Under the pieces are notes generated by a model. That model searched no databases, had not been told where the DNA came from, and was given only the letters and a program-made list of their open reading frames with translations. The position numbers were made by a program, and so were the translations under genes. This document shows, in pieces, positions 39,123 to 49,400 of a DNA stretch of 64,000 nucleotides; position 1 is the stretch's first letter, and every line of letters begins with the position of its first letter. The DNA comes from an uncultured Gammaproteobacteria bacterium (GTDB taxonomy: Bacteria; Pseudomonadota; Gammaproteobacteria; Eutrophobiales; Eutrophobiaceae). Location of the stretch: the NCBI GenBank assembly GCA_943788005.1, contig CALSOP010000001.1:124001-188000 (forward strand), written 5' to 3'.

Positions 39123-39635
39123 TTATAAATCATTTTCATTTGCCTGTTCATATGAATGATATTCGGTAATTGATTCTGGCAGAAAACGAGAACTCCATGT
39201 GCTTATCCGCTCAAATGGAGCTGCTAGCTTTGATTCTTCCCACCATGGCTCTTGAGGGAATGCTGTGAATCCAGCCATAAAAATTATAACTGTGACGATT
39301 AATCCGCCTAAACCCATGCCAAAAAATAAACCTAAAATCCTGTCTGCGGCTGTAAGTCCCGTTCTTCCTAACAACTTTACTACGAAATAACTTATACCGC
39401 TCATTATAAGCAAACTTAGAATAAACAGTGCAATGAACGCCAAAACAATCCTTAAAATTGGCGTGTCTACATAGTTTTCCAGCAAAGGGGAGAAATAGGG
39501 TACGAGTTTTATTGAAAGGCCTAAAGATACTGCCCAAGATAATAAAGAAAATAATATATTCAAAAAACCATAAAAAACACCCACGATTGTGGGCAATGCA
39601 ATTAAACAAAGAATGACTATGTCGGCTGTAGACAT
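39123..39635 (-). CDS. cvpA: CvpA family membrane protein
   Basis: A 170-aa inner membrane protein with four helices (DIVILCLIALPTIVGVFYG, SLLSWAVSLGLSIKLVPYF, VLAFIALFILSLLIMSGISY, FFGMGLGGLIVTVIIFMAGF) and a short cytosolic tail, as in CvpA, first described for colicin V production and later tied to envelope stress and purF. TAADRILGLFFG is the family signature. It lies between dedD and purF as in most gammaproteobacteria. Confidence 0.93.
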   Translation of the reverse strand: MSTADIVILCLIALPTIVGVFYGFLNILFSLLSWAVSLGLSIKLVPYFSPLLENYVDTPILRIVLAFIALFILSLLIMSGISYFVVKLLGRTGLTAADRILGLFFGMGLGGLIVTVIIFMAGFTAFPQEPWWEESKLAAPFERISTWSSRFLPESITEYHSYEQANENDL

Positions 39636-39670
39636 TATTGTAATCTGATGTTTTTTAAGTTAATTAATAA

Positions 39671-40279
39671 TTATGGATAGCTCAATACTATACCGTTTAG
39701 TTTCGTATTTTCTTTAATTTTCTTTAGTAAAGCATCGGCATCAGCACGCAATAATTCTGGCCCTACTCTAACCCGGTAAGCTACTTCATTATTTTGTTCT
39801 AATGGTTCAACGAACGCTGGAAATCCGGATTTCCTAAGCGTTAAATTCAGTTTGTCTGCATTGACTTTACTTGAGAAGCTACCTAACTGAACTACCCATG
39901 CGGTCAGTCCTACTTGTTTATCTTTTACTGTTTTATTTGGTTCCGACTTTTTAGCACTACCTTTTACCGCGCTAATCGATTCTGGTTTAAAAGATGTTTC
40001 TACACTTGGTTTAACATCGATCAGAGCACCTTTTTGGTCGTCTATAATAGGCTGTTCTTCTACAACTTCTTCATCAGTATTAATCGGTACGTCTGGTGCC
40101 CGGGAATTATTAAGCGGGATTAACCTGGAATTAAACTTCTCTGTCGTTCGCTCCGGAATATTGGTATCTGTAATGGAGCCAGTATCTATAGGTCCTGTTA
40201 ATAACATCGGTATAAAAATAACAGCAATAAAAATTAGAACTGCTGCACCAACCAATCGTTCTTTTAAGCGTTGATGCAT
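39671..40279 (-). CDS. dedD: SPOR-domain protein DedD
   Basis: A 202-aa division-associated protein: a short cytosolic N-terminus, one transmembrane helix (LVGAAVLIFIAVIFIPMLL), a disordered acidic/proline-rich periplasmic linker and a C-terminal SPOR domain (AWVVQLGSFSSKVNADKLNLTLRKSGF ... YRVRVGPELLRADAD) that binds denuded peptidoglycan at the septum. Length near that of E. coli DedD (220). Six bases separate it from folC. Confidence 0.93.
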   Translation of the reverse strand: MHQRLKERLVGAAVLIFIAVIFIPMLLTGPIDTGSITDTNIPERTTEKFNSRLIPLNNSRAPDVPINTDEEVVEEQPIIDDQKGALIDVKPSVETSFKPESISAVKGSAKKSEPNKTVKDKQVGLTAWVVQLGSFSSKVNADKLNLTLRKSGFPAFVEPLEQNNEVAYRVRVGPELLRADADALLKKIKENTKLNGIVLSYP

Positions 40280-40285
40280 TTTAAT

Positions 40286-41629
40286 CTAGCTTGACTCCTG
40301 GTTTAAATGACCAAGTGCGGCACCTACCGTTAGAAAAGAGCCTGTGACAACAATTCTATCGCCAGCCATAGATAACTCATCAAGTTGATCTAATGCCTCG
40401 CCGACATTTGTATATTCAACGACATTTTCATTTATACCTAATGAATTGAGTTCTGAAATTAAAGTTTTAGCATCACTACCACGCTCTTCCGTCAAGGTAA
40501 TGATATTCCAGCTATCAGCTATATTATTTAACACTTTAAACACTTCTGGATGATCTTTATCCTTCAACATGCCCACGATTAAATGAGTTTGACCTAAACA
40601 TGGAATCTTGCTTATGTTCTTTACAAGCTCCCTTACTGATTCACTGTTATGAGCCACATCTAATATTTTTGGGATCCTGCCAGGGATAAATTGCATGCGA
40701 CCATTAAAACGAAAACTACCAAGTCCGTCCTTAATATTTTCTATACTAACGGGGTAATCATTTTTTATTTTTTCCAATACCATTAATACACCTGCTGCAT
40801 TTTGTAATTGAAAATCACAAAACTGCATAGGTCTGGGTAATTTTTCCAAAGAGATATTATCTGTCTCCCATGACCAATCACTATGTCCCATAGTCAAATT
40901 ATAATCACGTCCTAGTACACTTAATGGGGTATCCAAAGCGTTAGCACAATCAAGTAAACTTTGTGGTGGATTAGCATCAGAACATATAGCAGGTGCCTTG
41001 TTTCTAAGGATACCTGCCTTTTCTCTAGCAATACTCTCACGATTGTCCCCAAGCCATTGCTGATGATCGATATCGATACTGGTAATTAATGCGACGTCTG
41101 CATCAAGTACATTTACCGCATCAAGCCGACCCCCTAAACCCACTTCAAGAATAGCCAGATCGACGTTATGCTGGCGAAAGAGGTCTAACGCCGTAAGCGT
41201 TCCGAATTCAAAGTAAGTCAATGAAATTTCACCGCGTGCACGATCAATTCGATCAAATGATTCACACAGTTCAGAATCTGATACTTCAACACCATTGATA
41301 CAAATTCGTTCGTTATAACGGAGTAAATGTGGTGATGTATACCGTCCTACTTTGTAATCTGCATTACGTAGGATTTTATCCAACATGGTGACACTAGATC
41401 CTTTCCCATTGGTTCCGGCAACACTAATGACGTTATACGCTGGCTTGAGCAAACCCATATTATTTGCAACACGACGACATCGCTCTAATCCTAATTCAAT
41501 CGCTGTGAAATGTAGCCTTTCTTGCCACTCTAACCATTTTTCAAGACTGTTAAATCTTAATTTATCGGGGCGTGTTCCTGACTTAGAAATTGATTTAATT
41601 TTACTAGTCATAAGTGGCGTCAGAAACAA
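40286..41629 (-). CDS. folC: Folylpolyglutamate/dihydrofolate synthase
   Basis: FolC adds glutamate to dihydropteroate and to folates. The 447-aa protein has the ATP loop VAGTNGKGSSVTMLDKIL, the metal-binding ILEVGLGGRLDAVNVLDADVALITSIDIDH, and DVAHNSESVRELV at the Mur-ligase-like C-terminal domain. The predicted start MFLTPLMTSKIKS may be long; MTSKIKS (41611) is an alternative. It sits between dedD and accD as expected. folP is missing from its usual place beside glmM, so the dihydropteroate source is not seen here. Confidence 0.95.
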   Translation of the reverse strand: MFLTPLMTSKIKSISKSGTRPDKLRFNSLEKWLEWQERLHFTAIELGLERCRRVANNMGLLKPAYNVISVAGTNGKGSSVTMLDKILRNADYKVGRYTSPHLLRYNERICINGVEVSDSELCESFDRIDRARGEISLTYFEFGTLTALDLFRQHNVDLAILEVGLGGRLDAVNVLDADVALITSIDIDHQQWLGDNRESIAREKAGILRNKAPAICSDANPPQSLLDCANALDTPLSVLGRDYNLTMGHSDWSWETDNISLEKLPRPMQFCDFQLQNAAGVLMVLEKIKNDYPVSIENIKDGLGSFRFNGRMQFIPGRIPKILDVAHNSESVRELVKNISKIPCLGQTHLIVGMLKDKDHPEVFKVLNNIADSWNIITLTEERGSDAKTLISELNSLGINENVVEYTNVGEALDQLDELSMAGDRIVVTGSFLTVGAALGHLNQESS

Positions 41630-41635
41630 TTTATA

Positions 41636-42499
41636 TCATGCAGTTAATGATTGATGGGTTAACATTGACAACAACTTGCTGATTCTATCGCGTAATTCTC
41701 TACGATCGACAATCAAATCAATATCACCATTTTCAAGTAAAAATTCACTACGCTGAAAACCTGCAGGTAGCGTCTCTCTTACTGTTTGCTCAATAACACG
41801 TGGACCTGCAAAACCAATCAAGGCATTTGGTTCAGCTATATTAATATCTCCGAGTGTAGCTAAGCTTGCAGATACACCACCCATGGTTGGATCTGTCAGT
41901 ACTGAAATATAGGGCAATCCTTTGTTCCGTAAAATAGCTATGGCAGCCGCTGTTTTAGCCATTTGCATTAAAGAGAATAGAGCTTCCTGCATTCTGGCAC
42001 CACCACTTGTTGAAAAACAGATTAATGATGCATTCATCTCTATTGCCGTTTCAACTGCACGAACAAACCGCTCACCAACAACCGAACCCATAGAACCACC
42101 CATAAAATTGAATTCAAATGCACAAGCAACAACAGGTAAACCTTTTAATTTTCCAGACATAACTACCAAAGCATCATCCTCACCCGTTTTCTTTTGCGCT
42201 TGGTTGAGTCTATCTTTATATTTTTTATTATCACGAAACTTCAGGATATCAACTGGTTTGACTTCAGCACCAATCTCAACTCTATTATCACTATCTAAAA
42301 ATGTTTCCAGACGTACTCGCGCACTAATTCGCATGTGATGATCGCATTTCGGACAAACATCATTATTTCTGTCGAGCTCTGCACGATACAGTACAGCATT
42401 ACACTCCGGACATTTTGTCCAAACACCTTCTGGCACAGTACGACGTGTTGTCCCATTTGTTTTGTCTCGCGACGGTAATATTTTTTTAAACCAGCTCAT
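41636..42499 (-). CDS. accD: Acetyl-CoA carboxylase carboxyltransferase beta subunit
   Basis: AccD is part of the complex that makes malonyl-CoA for fatty acids. It has 287 aa. The N-terminal zinc ribbon ([23 protein letters not shown]) is followed by the crotonase-fold domain with [40 protein letters not shown] and [17 protein letters not shown]. Six bases separate it from folC and nine from trpA. Confidence 0.97.
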   Translation of the reverse strand: MSWFKKILPSRDKTNGTTRRTVPEGVWTKCPECNAVLYRAELDRNNDVCPKCDHHMRISARVRLETFLDSDNRVEIGAEVKPVDILKFRDNKKYKDRLNQAQKKTGEDDALVVMSGKLKGLPVVACAFEFNFMGGSMGSVVGERFVRAVETAIEMNASLICFSTSGGARMQEALFSLMQMAKTAAAIAILRNKGLPYISVLTDPTMGGVSASLATLGDINIAEPNALIGFAGPRVIEQTVRETLPAGFQRSEFLLENGDIDLIVDRRELRDRISKLLSMLTHQSLTA

Positions 42500-42508
42500 A
42501 TTTAATTG

Positions 42509-43318
42509 TTATCCAATATTATCTAGTGCAGTTCGTAAAGATCTCATAAATGATGATATTTCTAATTTCATTTTTTCACCGTCACCAGAATGTTCAGCAA
42601 TTCTTTCAACCAAGGCACTACCCACAACAACTGCGTCACTGACCCTTCCAACATCTTCTGCTATTTGCGGATTCTTAATCCCAAATCCAACACCTAAAGG
42701 CAAAGAAGTTTTGCTACGAATCTCATTCAGTTTATCGTCAACAGCTTTGACATCCAGCTGATTGCTGCCTGTTACTCCTTTTAACGAGACATAATATAGG
42801 AAGCCTGTGGCAACTTCACAAATCCTATCCAAGCGCTCCCCCCGTGTTGTCGGTGAAATCAAGAATATCTGATCTATACCAGACGGTTTCAAAACCTCAC
42901 CAAACTCGGCAGATTCCTCGGGCGGCAAATCAACAATTATTAGGCCGTCAACGCCTACATTTGTTGCTTTTTCAACAAAATTTTTATAACCCATAACTTC
43001 TATAGGATTCAAATATCCCATTAAAATAATGGGTGTAGATTCGTTCTCGACTCTAAATTCCTTAACAATATTAAATACATCATCTGTATTGGTACCATTT
43101 AACAAGGCGCGTTCACTCGCACGTTGAATCACCGGCCCATCGGCCATAGGATCTGAAAAAGGGACGCCTAATTCAATAATATCTGCTCCTGCTTCTGTCA
43201 ATACATGCATTAATTCAACAGTCATGTCGAGTGATGGATCGCCAGCTGTTATAAATGGGATTAGTGCTTTTTTGTTATTATTTTTAAGTGCGCTAAAACA
43301 CGCTTCAATTCTGCTCAT
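42509..43318 (-). CDS. trpA: Tryptophan synthase alpha subunit
   Basis: TrpA splits indole-glycerol phosphate to indole and glyceraldehyde phosphate. It has 269 aa. The catalytic glutamate lies in ADIIELGVPFSDPMADGPVIQ and the catalytic aspartate in VDGLIIVDLPPEES. LPLGVGFGIKNPQIAEDV is the phosphate-binding loop. It is separated from trpB by a 63-codon gene, which is not the usual tight coupling. Confidence 0.97.
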   Translation of the reverse strand: MSRIEACFSALKNNNKKALIPFITAGDPSLDMTVELMHVLTEAGADIIELGVPFSDPMADGPVIQRASERALLNGTNTDDVFNIVKEFRVENESTPIILMGYLNPIEVMGYKNFVEKATNVGVDGLIIVDLPPEESAEFGEVLKPSGIDQIFLISPTTRGERLDRICEVATGFLYYVSLKGVTGSNQLDVKAVDDKLNEIRSKTSLPLGVGFGIKNPQIAEDVGRVSDAVVVGSALVERIAEHSGDGEKMKLEISSFMRSLRTALDNIG

Positions 43319-43383
43319 AATATTTTTAATTTGAAATATAAATAGGTAACGAAAATTAAGGATATACCGGATTACTAACCAAA

Positions 43384-43575
43384 TTACTCTTTTAAGCCAA
43401 GTTTCAACTCAAGTAACTCGATGGCCATATCTGGTATTTCTTTATGATTTCTTGACTCATGTGATAACAACCAACTATCAACTTCTGCGCGTTTAACTTT
43501 TAGCAAATCCGCAAGTTGCAAACGGTCCAACTCTCGATCAGTCATTATTTCCATCAAACGTTCGCGATTATTCAT
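43384..43575 (-). CDS. Small HTH-like protein between trpB and trpA
   Basis: A 63-aa protein, MNNRERLMEIMTDRELDRLQ then LADLLKVKRAEVDSWLLSHE, which reads as a short helix-turn-helix of the Xre/Cro type, then IPDMAIELLELKLGL. It begins 19 bases after the trpB stop and ends 65 bases before the trpA start. It may be a DNA-binding regulator of the trp block or a general small HTH protein that happens to sit there. Similar short HTH proteins starting MNNRERL are familiar to me from other gammaproteobacteria, but I cannot name a function. Confidence 0.7.
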   Translation of the reverse strand: MNNRERLMEIMTDRELDRLQLADLLKVKRAEVDSWLLSHESRNHKEIPDMAIELLELKLGLKE

Positions 43576-43594
43576 AATCTATAAATTCCCGATT

Positions 43595-44833
43595 TTAAAG
43601 TGTAATCCCTTCATGTGCGGCAACCGTGTGAATATCCTTATCCCCACGACCTGACAAATTAGCAATAATTATCGCATCTTTGGCCATTTTGGGGGCAATT
43701 TTTGCTGTATACGCTAATGCATGGCTAGATTCTAAAGCTGGGATAATGCCTTCTATGCGCGTCAAATCGTGGAAAGCCTGCAATGCTTCAATATCTGTAA
43801 CAGAGACATAATTAGCTCGACCGGTATCCTTTAACCAAGCATGCTCTGGACCGACACCTGGATAATCCAAGCCCGCTGAGATACAGTGTGTTTCAATTAT
43901 TTGGCCATAATTATCTTCCATTAGATAAGTACGGTTACCATGTAAAACGCCTGGTTTTCCTGCACTTAAAGGAGCTGCATGATGTCCAGTCTCGATACCT
44001 TCACCTGCTGCTTCGACACCATAAATCGATACTCCCTTATCATCTAGAAAAGGATGAAACAATCCAATAGCATTAGAACCGCCACCGACACAGGCTACCA
44101 AAGCATCGGGAAGACACCCCGCTTGATCTAGGCATTGTTTTCGTGCCTCGCGTCCCACTACCGCATTGAAATCCCTCACCATAGTTGGATACGGATGGGG
44201 GCCAGCAACAGTACCAATTATATAAAAGGTATCATCAACATTTGTTACCCAGTCCCGCATAGCTTCATTCAAAGCATCTTTTAATGTTTTAGAACCTGCT
44301 TCAACGGAAATAACTGTTGCTCCAAGGAGCTTCATGCGAAAGACATTCATAGCTTGTCTTTGGATATCTTCCGCGCCCATATAAACAATACATTCCATGC
44401 CATAGCGAGCAGCAACTGTTGCCGTTGCGACACCATGCTGACCAGCACCAGTCTCTGCAATAACACGCCGTTTACCCATCAATTTCGCTAACAATGCCTG
44501 TCCAACAGTATTATTGATTTTATGTGCACCGGTATGATTCAAATCTTCGCGTTTCAAATAAATTTGCGCGCCACCTAGTTGCTTGCTCCAGCGATCTGCA
44601 TGATATAGCGGTGAGGGTCGCCCCACATAGTGTTTTAAATCATGTTCATATTCGGCGATAAATTCAGGGTCATTTTTATATTTATTATATGCTTGTTCAA
44701 GTTCTTCTAATGGCCCCATTAAGGTTTCAGAGACGAATCGACCTCCATATGTACCAAAATGACCACGCTTATCTGGCATAGTCATAAACGATTCGATTTC
44801 AGAAGTATCACTTTTTTTATTGGTTTCAGGCAT
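43595..44833 (-). CDS. trpB: Tryptophan synthase beta subunit
   Basis: TrpB is a PLP enzyme that joins indole and serine. It has 412 aa. The PLP lysine is in [34 protein letters not shown] and [18 protein letters not shown] are the substrate and phosphate loops; [12 protein letters not shown] is the C-terminal motif. A short N-terminal extension (about 18 residues) precedes [16 protein letters not shown], where the family usually starts. Its start overlaps the trpF stop by eight bases. Confidence 0.97.
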   Translation of the reverse strand: MPETNKKSDTSEIESFMTMPDKRGHFGTYGGRFVSETLMGPLEELEQAYNKYKNDPEFIAEYEHDLKHYVGRPSPLYHADRWSKQLGGAQIYLKREDLNHTGAHKINNTVGQALLAKLMGKRRVIAETGAGQHGVATATVAARYGMECIVYMGAEDIQRQAMNVFRMKLLGATVISVEAGSKTLKDALNEAMRDWVTNVDDTFYIIGTVAGPHPYPTMVRDFNAVVGREARKQCLDQAGCLPDALVACVGGGSNAIGLFHPFLDDKGVSIYGVEAAGEGIETGHHAAPLSAGKPGVLHGNRTYLMEDNYGQIIETHCISAGLDYPGVGPEHAWLKDTGRANYVSVTDIEALQAFHDLTRIEGIIPALESSHALAYTAKIAPKMAKDAIIIANLSGRGDKDIHTVAAHEGITL

Positions 44834-45455
44834 TCAAAGTCTCACTAATAAATTTTTTAATTTTAACGGGATCTTTTATCCCTTTTTCCTTTTCTACGCC
44901 ACCACTTACATCTACAGCATAAGGGTGAACTTGAGATATCGCTTTTTTCACATTATTTTCATCCAAACCACCAGCAAGGATAATAGGCTTCGTCAAATTA
45001 TTCGGGATAATACTCCAGTCAAAAGCTTTTCCAGTACCGCCAGGTATACCTTTTACATAAGCGTCAAGCAATAAACCCTTAGCCGAGGGATACTTTTCAA
45101 CTTCATCAAATAAACTAACACTATCATTCATTCTAAGCGCTTTAATATAAGGCCTATTGAATAAAGCGCAAGCTTGTTCCGTTTCTTGTCCATGAAACTG
45201 AAGTGTATCAATCGCAACCTCTTTTATAACCTCACTTATATACGCATCATCTGCATCCACAAACAGTCCAACACAATTAACAAAAGGCGAAATGTTTTCT
45301 GTGATTTGTTTAGCTAAACTGATTGAAACACAGCGTGGGCTTGCTGCATAAAATACAAGGCCAATTGCGTCAGCTCCTGCTGCAACAGCAGCATTTGCGT
45401 CCTCAGGAGTTGTGATACCGCAAATTTTTACCCGTGTACGTTTTAGGTGTTCCAT
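44826..45455 (-). CDS. trpF: Phosphoribosylanthranilate isomerase
   Basis: A 209-aa TIM-barrel enzyme of tryptophan synthesis. [27 protein letters not shown] carries the catalytic cysteine, QFHGQE and [12 protein letters not shown] the phosphate and substrate contacts, and [16 protein letters not shown] the C-terminal phosphate site. As in Pseudomonas-like genomes, it is a stand-alone TrpF between truA and trpB and not fused to TrpC. Confidence 0.96.
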   Translation of the reverse strand: MEHLKRTRVKICGITTPEDANAAVAAGADAIGLVFYAASPRCVSISLAKQITENISPFVNCVGLFVDADDAYISEVIKEVAIDTLQFHGQETEQACALFNRPYIKALRMNDSVSLFDEVEKYPSAKGLLLDAYVKGIPGGTGKAFDWSIIPNNLTKPIILAGGLDENNVKKAISQVHPYAVDVSGGVEKEKGIKDPVKIKKFISETLNA

Positions 45456-45489
45456 TCTTTCATTACTTAATTGCTATAAAATTAATTAT

Positions 45490-46281
45490 CTAACGACAAA
45501 TTCCAAATTTATCTAATATCGATTTTGCATCAGGAATAGAAAATCGCTCCGGATACTGAATATTAACCAAATATAACCCATCAGGCTGTGCAGTTACTCC
45601 GCCAGCTGTTCTATCTTTCGCTGCTAGTACCTCAGCCGCCCAATTTACTTCTTTCTTACCTAAGCCGATAGCTATTAATACACCAGCTATATTCCTGACC
45701 ATATGGTGAAGAAAGGCATTTGCAGTAAGTGTAATCACTATCCAGTCTTCCAGTCTATCAATCTCAAGGTTTTGTATCGTTCTGATAGGTGAGTTTGCCT
45801 GGCAGGCAACCGCTCTATATGAGGTAAAATCATGTTGACCGATAAAACATGATGAGGCTTGCTTCATTTTAGCATAATCAAGTGGCCTAGATTCCCAGGA
45901 GACCAAGCCATTGAATATAGCTGGGCGTGCAGGTCGATTCAGGATCAAGTATTGATAGGTTCTTTGCTCAGCACTGAATCTAGCATGAAAATCATCATCA
46001 CTTTCTAATGCCCATGTAACCGAAATATCTTTTGGGAGAATTGAATTTGTCCCGAGCACCCAGGCATGTGTATCTCTTATGGATGTTGTTTCGAAGTGAA
46101 TGACCTGTTGAATCGCATGAACGCCAGTATCAGTTCTTCCCGCGCAATGTATTCTAATAGATTCATCTGCGATGGTTGATAATGCTGTTTCTATACATTC
46201 TTGTATCGTTGGCGAGATTGATTGCCTTTGCCAGCCATAATAATTACAACCATTATATTCAATTCCCAGTGCAATCTTCAT
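45490..46281 (-). CDS. truA: tRNA pseudouridine(38-40) synthase
   Basis: TruA makes pseudouridine at tRNA positions 38-40. The protein is 263 aa. The catalytic aspartate lies in HCAGRTDTGVHAIQQVIHFET; ALEIEYNGCNYYGWQRQ-like LGIEYNGCNYYGWQRQ is the N-terminal motif and AFLHHMVRNIAGVLIAIG the C-terminal RNA-binding motif. It stands in the standard place between fimV and trpF, 34 bases upstream of the latter. Confidence 0.97.
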   Translation of the reverse strand: MKIALGIEYNGCNYYGWQRQSISPTIQECIETALSTIADESIRIHCAGRTDTGVHAIQQVIHFETTSIRDTHAWVLGTNSILPKDISVTWALESDDDFHARFSAEQRTYQYLILNRPARPAIFNGLVSWESRPLDYAKMKQASSCFIGQHDFTSYRAVACQANSPIRTIQNLEIDRLEDWIVITLTANAFLHHMVRNIAGVLIAIGLGKKEVNWAAEVLAAKDRTAGGVTAQPDGLYLVNIQYPERFSIPDAKSILDKFGICR

Positions 46282-46403
46282 TATGGACTGGCCACGCTAA
46301 TATTTAACGCTAATGATAAAATTAATATGACTATGCTGAATTATTTAAGCATTGATGAACGAGCACTTTTAATGAAATAGTGCAGCACTAAACTTATTTT
46401 TCT

Positions 46404-49400
46404 CTAAACCTGACCTAAGAGATCTTCAGCTTGTTTCCGCTGCTCATCGTTTCCATCCGCCATGACTTCATCCAGAATTGTCTTTGCACTGTCCTTGTCG
46501 CCTAATTCCACATAGGCCTTCGCAAGATCAAGCTTAGTAGCTATTTCATCTTCTGCAGTTTGCTCTTCAGGTTGTGCAGCCCTTGGTACGAAAACAGTAT
46601 GCTCATCGTCGTCGTCGTCGTCGTCACCACTCAAATCAACACTTTTTGGTATTTCAACTGTTTCGTCAAGATTGAGACTGAGATCATCCTCTAACGACAA
46701 CTCAGGGGTGTCATCTTCCATGGTTAATTCAAAATCCATATCCGCGCTATCAATTTGAACCGTATCAGCTTCAGATGCACTACCCATATCTAACTCTAGT
46801 TCAGGTGTTTCATCAGCTGTTTCAGCTGAGAGATCAAGCTCTATGCCATCGTCTTCACCTATATCAAAATCAAGTGAAATCTCACTTTCATCTTCTACAT
46901 CAAGTCTAATAGGCTCATCTTCTTGTGGTGCTTCCAAGCCAATATCTAAACCTTCATCTTCTGTTGGTAATTCCAAACCAATATCTAAACCTTCATCTTC
47001 TGCTTCAGAGGATTCTAATTCAGGCATACCAAGATCTATTTCTAAACCGGCATCCTCTGGCTCGCTTGCTTCAATTTCAATACCATCATCTTCATCATTA
47101 TTGCCAAGATCGAAATCGAGTACATTTTCATCATCGCTTGCAGGGGTTTCTTCTGATGATTCAGCAGCAGCGCCCATATCAAACTCTATAGTTTCATTCT
47201 CTTCTGGAGTATCAATATCGAGACTTTCTGATTCAGGTTCTATATTGAGACCAAGTAACTCAGAACTATCCGCACCAGCACTTGTAGCAGCAGTCACATC
47301 TAACAAATCTTCTTCAGAATCTAAGTCAAGGTTTGCAGCCGAAGTTACATCCAATAAATCATCACCTGAGGATTCCTCACTTGCGGTCAAATCAAGCAGA
47401 TCGTCACCACCAGCACCAGAGATATCAAGCACATCTTCAGGCTCATCATTTGGAATATCGTCAACTTCATCGAGACCGACAGCAGCAGTTACATCCAGCA
47501 TGTCTTCACCTTCGTCTGATGCGGTGAGATCTAACATACCTTCACCTTCATCACCTGCGGTAATATCTAGCATACCTTCATCAGCTGGTGATTCTTCGGC
47601 ACCACCTATATCAAAATCAAGACCTGCATCTTCACTTCCTGCTTCATCATCAGCTGTTACATCGACAAACCCACCGGTGTTATCTGCAGCATCGTCTTCA
47701 TCATCCGCACCTTCTTCAAACAGAGCTCGATTAGGAGACATCTCTGACCACATAGCGACAGCCATATTCCAATGCTCGTTAGCTTCACCAAATTTATCAT
47801 GTAAGACTTTGGCTTCTTCCTCGTAACTCTTCTTATTTCCTGAGGTATAAAATACTTCCAGTAATTTCGTGTGATACTCAGCATTATCAGGGGCATCATT
47901 TATCGCATTACGTACAAATTCTTCTGCTTGATCGAATTGCTCAAATGCAAGATAAGTATTCACTTCTTGCATGGGGTCTTCGTCAGATTCTTCTTCGATT
48001 GGAGCAGCAGCAGCTTCCTCTTCTATATCCAGTTCTACTGACGCTTCAGGCATTGCCTCTACTGACGCTTCAGGCATTGCCGTCTCAGCTTCTGAATCTG
48101 GCGGTAAAACCGTCACAGCTTCTGAATCTGGCATTTCATCACCAGTAGCACCCAAATCTCCCGAATCAAAATCAGGAAACGCTTCTTCTGTCATAGGGTC
48201 TATATCTAATGTTTCAGCTGGCTCTTTCCTGAATTTCATTATTACAACAATCAGAATTAGGAGAGAAAGAACACCAGCTACTGCCATTCCTATCATAGGA
48301 TTGCCGAGTAAGAATTCTTTTGCTTTGCCTAGGTATTGATTAAGCATACCCATGATGCCATCAGAACTTGATGCAGGTTCAGTTTCAATTACATCAACGA
48401 CTTCTTCATCAATCGTTTCTAGCTCTTCTTCATCTCCAACTAGCATTTCATCTTCCGCAGCTTCCATTGCGGTTTCTTCTAAAGCATCTTCTTCTGAATC
48501 TTCAAGAACCTCTTCTTCATCTTCTAAAACAGCTTCCTCTTCAGCTTCGGATACCATTTCTTCATCAACTGAGCCAACTTCTTCCTCAGCCATGTCAATG
48601 TCAGGTTCAACAACCGCCTGTCCTTGAAGTGCAGCTAGCTCATCATCTTTAAGTGACAACAAACGTTTAAGATCTTCCAGTAAAGCTTCAGATTCCTGCA
48701 GGCGATCCTTCAATTCCATATTTTCATGGGTTAATGCCTGAATAGATTCTTGAGCCAATATCAAGTCTTCTCCCTGTCCAGCATCTACACTGGAAACTTG
48801 CTGTGTGGCTTCACCAGTCTCTTCTGCTGCTACTAGTTTTAATTCAGGGTCAGACTCGACAACAGCTTCAACAGAGTCTGTTGTGTCTTCTGAAGCTGTA
48901 TCCGATGATTCAGGAACCGAGCTTACCTCGGGGCGTTCATTAACCGCGCTGGACAAATTATCTTTAATGCCATCCCATGCAGCATGCTGTGACTGTACCT
49001 CTGCTAATGCTTGAGCATTAGAGAGCGCATTAATCTCACTCTCAGTCGGCATGCGTAGTATCTGACCACGCTTTAAGCCATTTATATTCTGATTAAAAAA
49101 CGCTTCAGGGTTTGCGCGTAATAAGGCAGACATCATTTGATTCACACTGATCGTTGAATCTGGCCGCATTCCTGATGCGATGGACCATAATGTATCCGAC
49201 TGCTCTGTCGGACCATAATCACCACCGGAGTAATTTATATTTGGCGAAGCAGTTGTTGGGCTACTAGATTGCTCAAAGTCATTCGTGTAAACAACGTTAT
49301 GATTCGGATCATTGATAGTTACAGTTTCAACTTTTGGCTGAGCAGTATAACTAGTGGACTGATCCTGAGTGAATTCACTAGCGCGTGCATTAGGATCGTA

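Noticed and set aside
46843-47826. 327-aa plus-strand ORF over fimV, rich in Ser
   Set aside because: It is the antisense of the repetitive acidic fimV region (Asp/Glu codons read backwards as Ser), not a gene.
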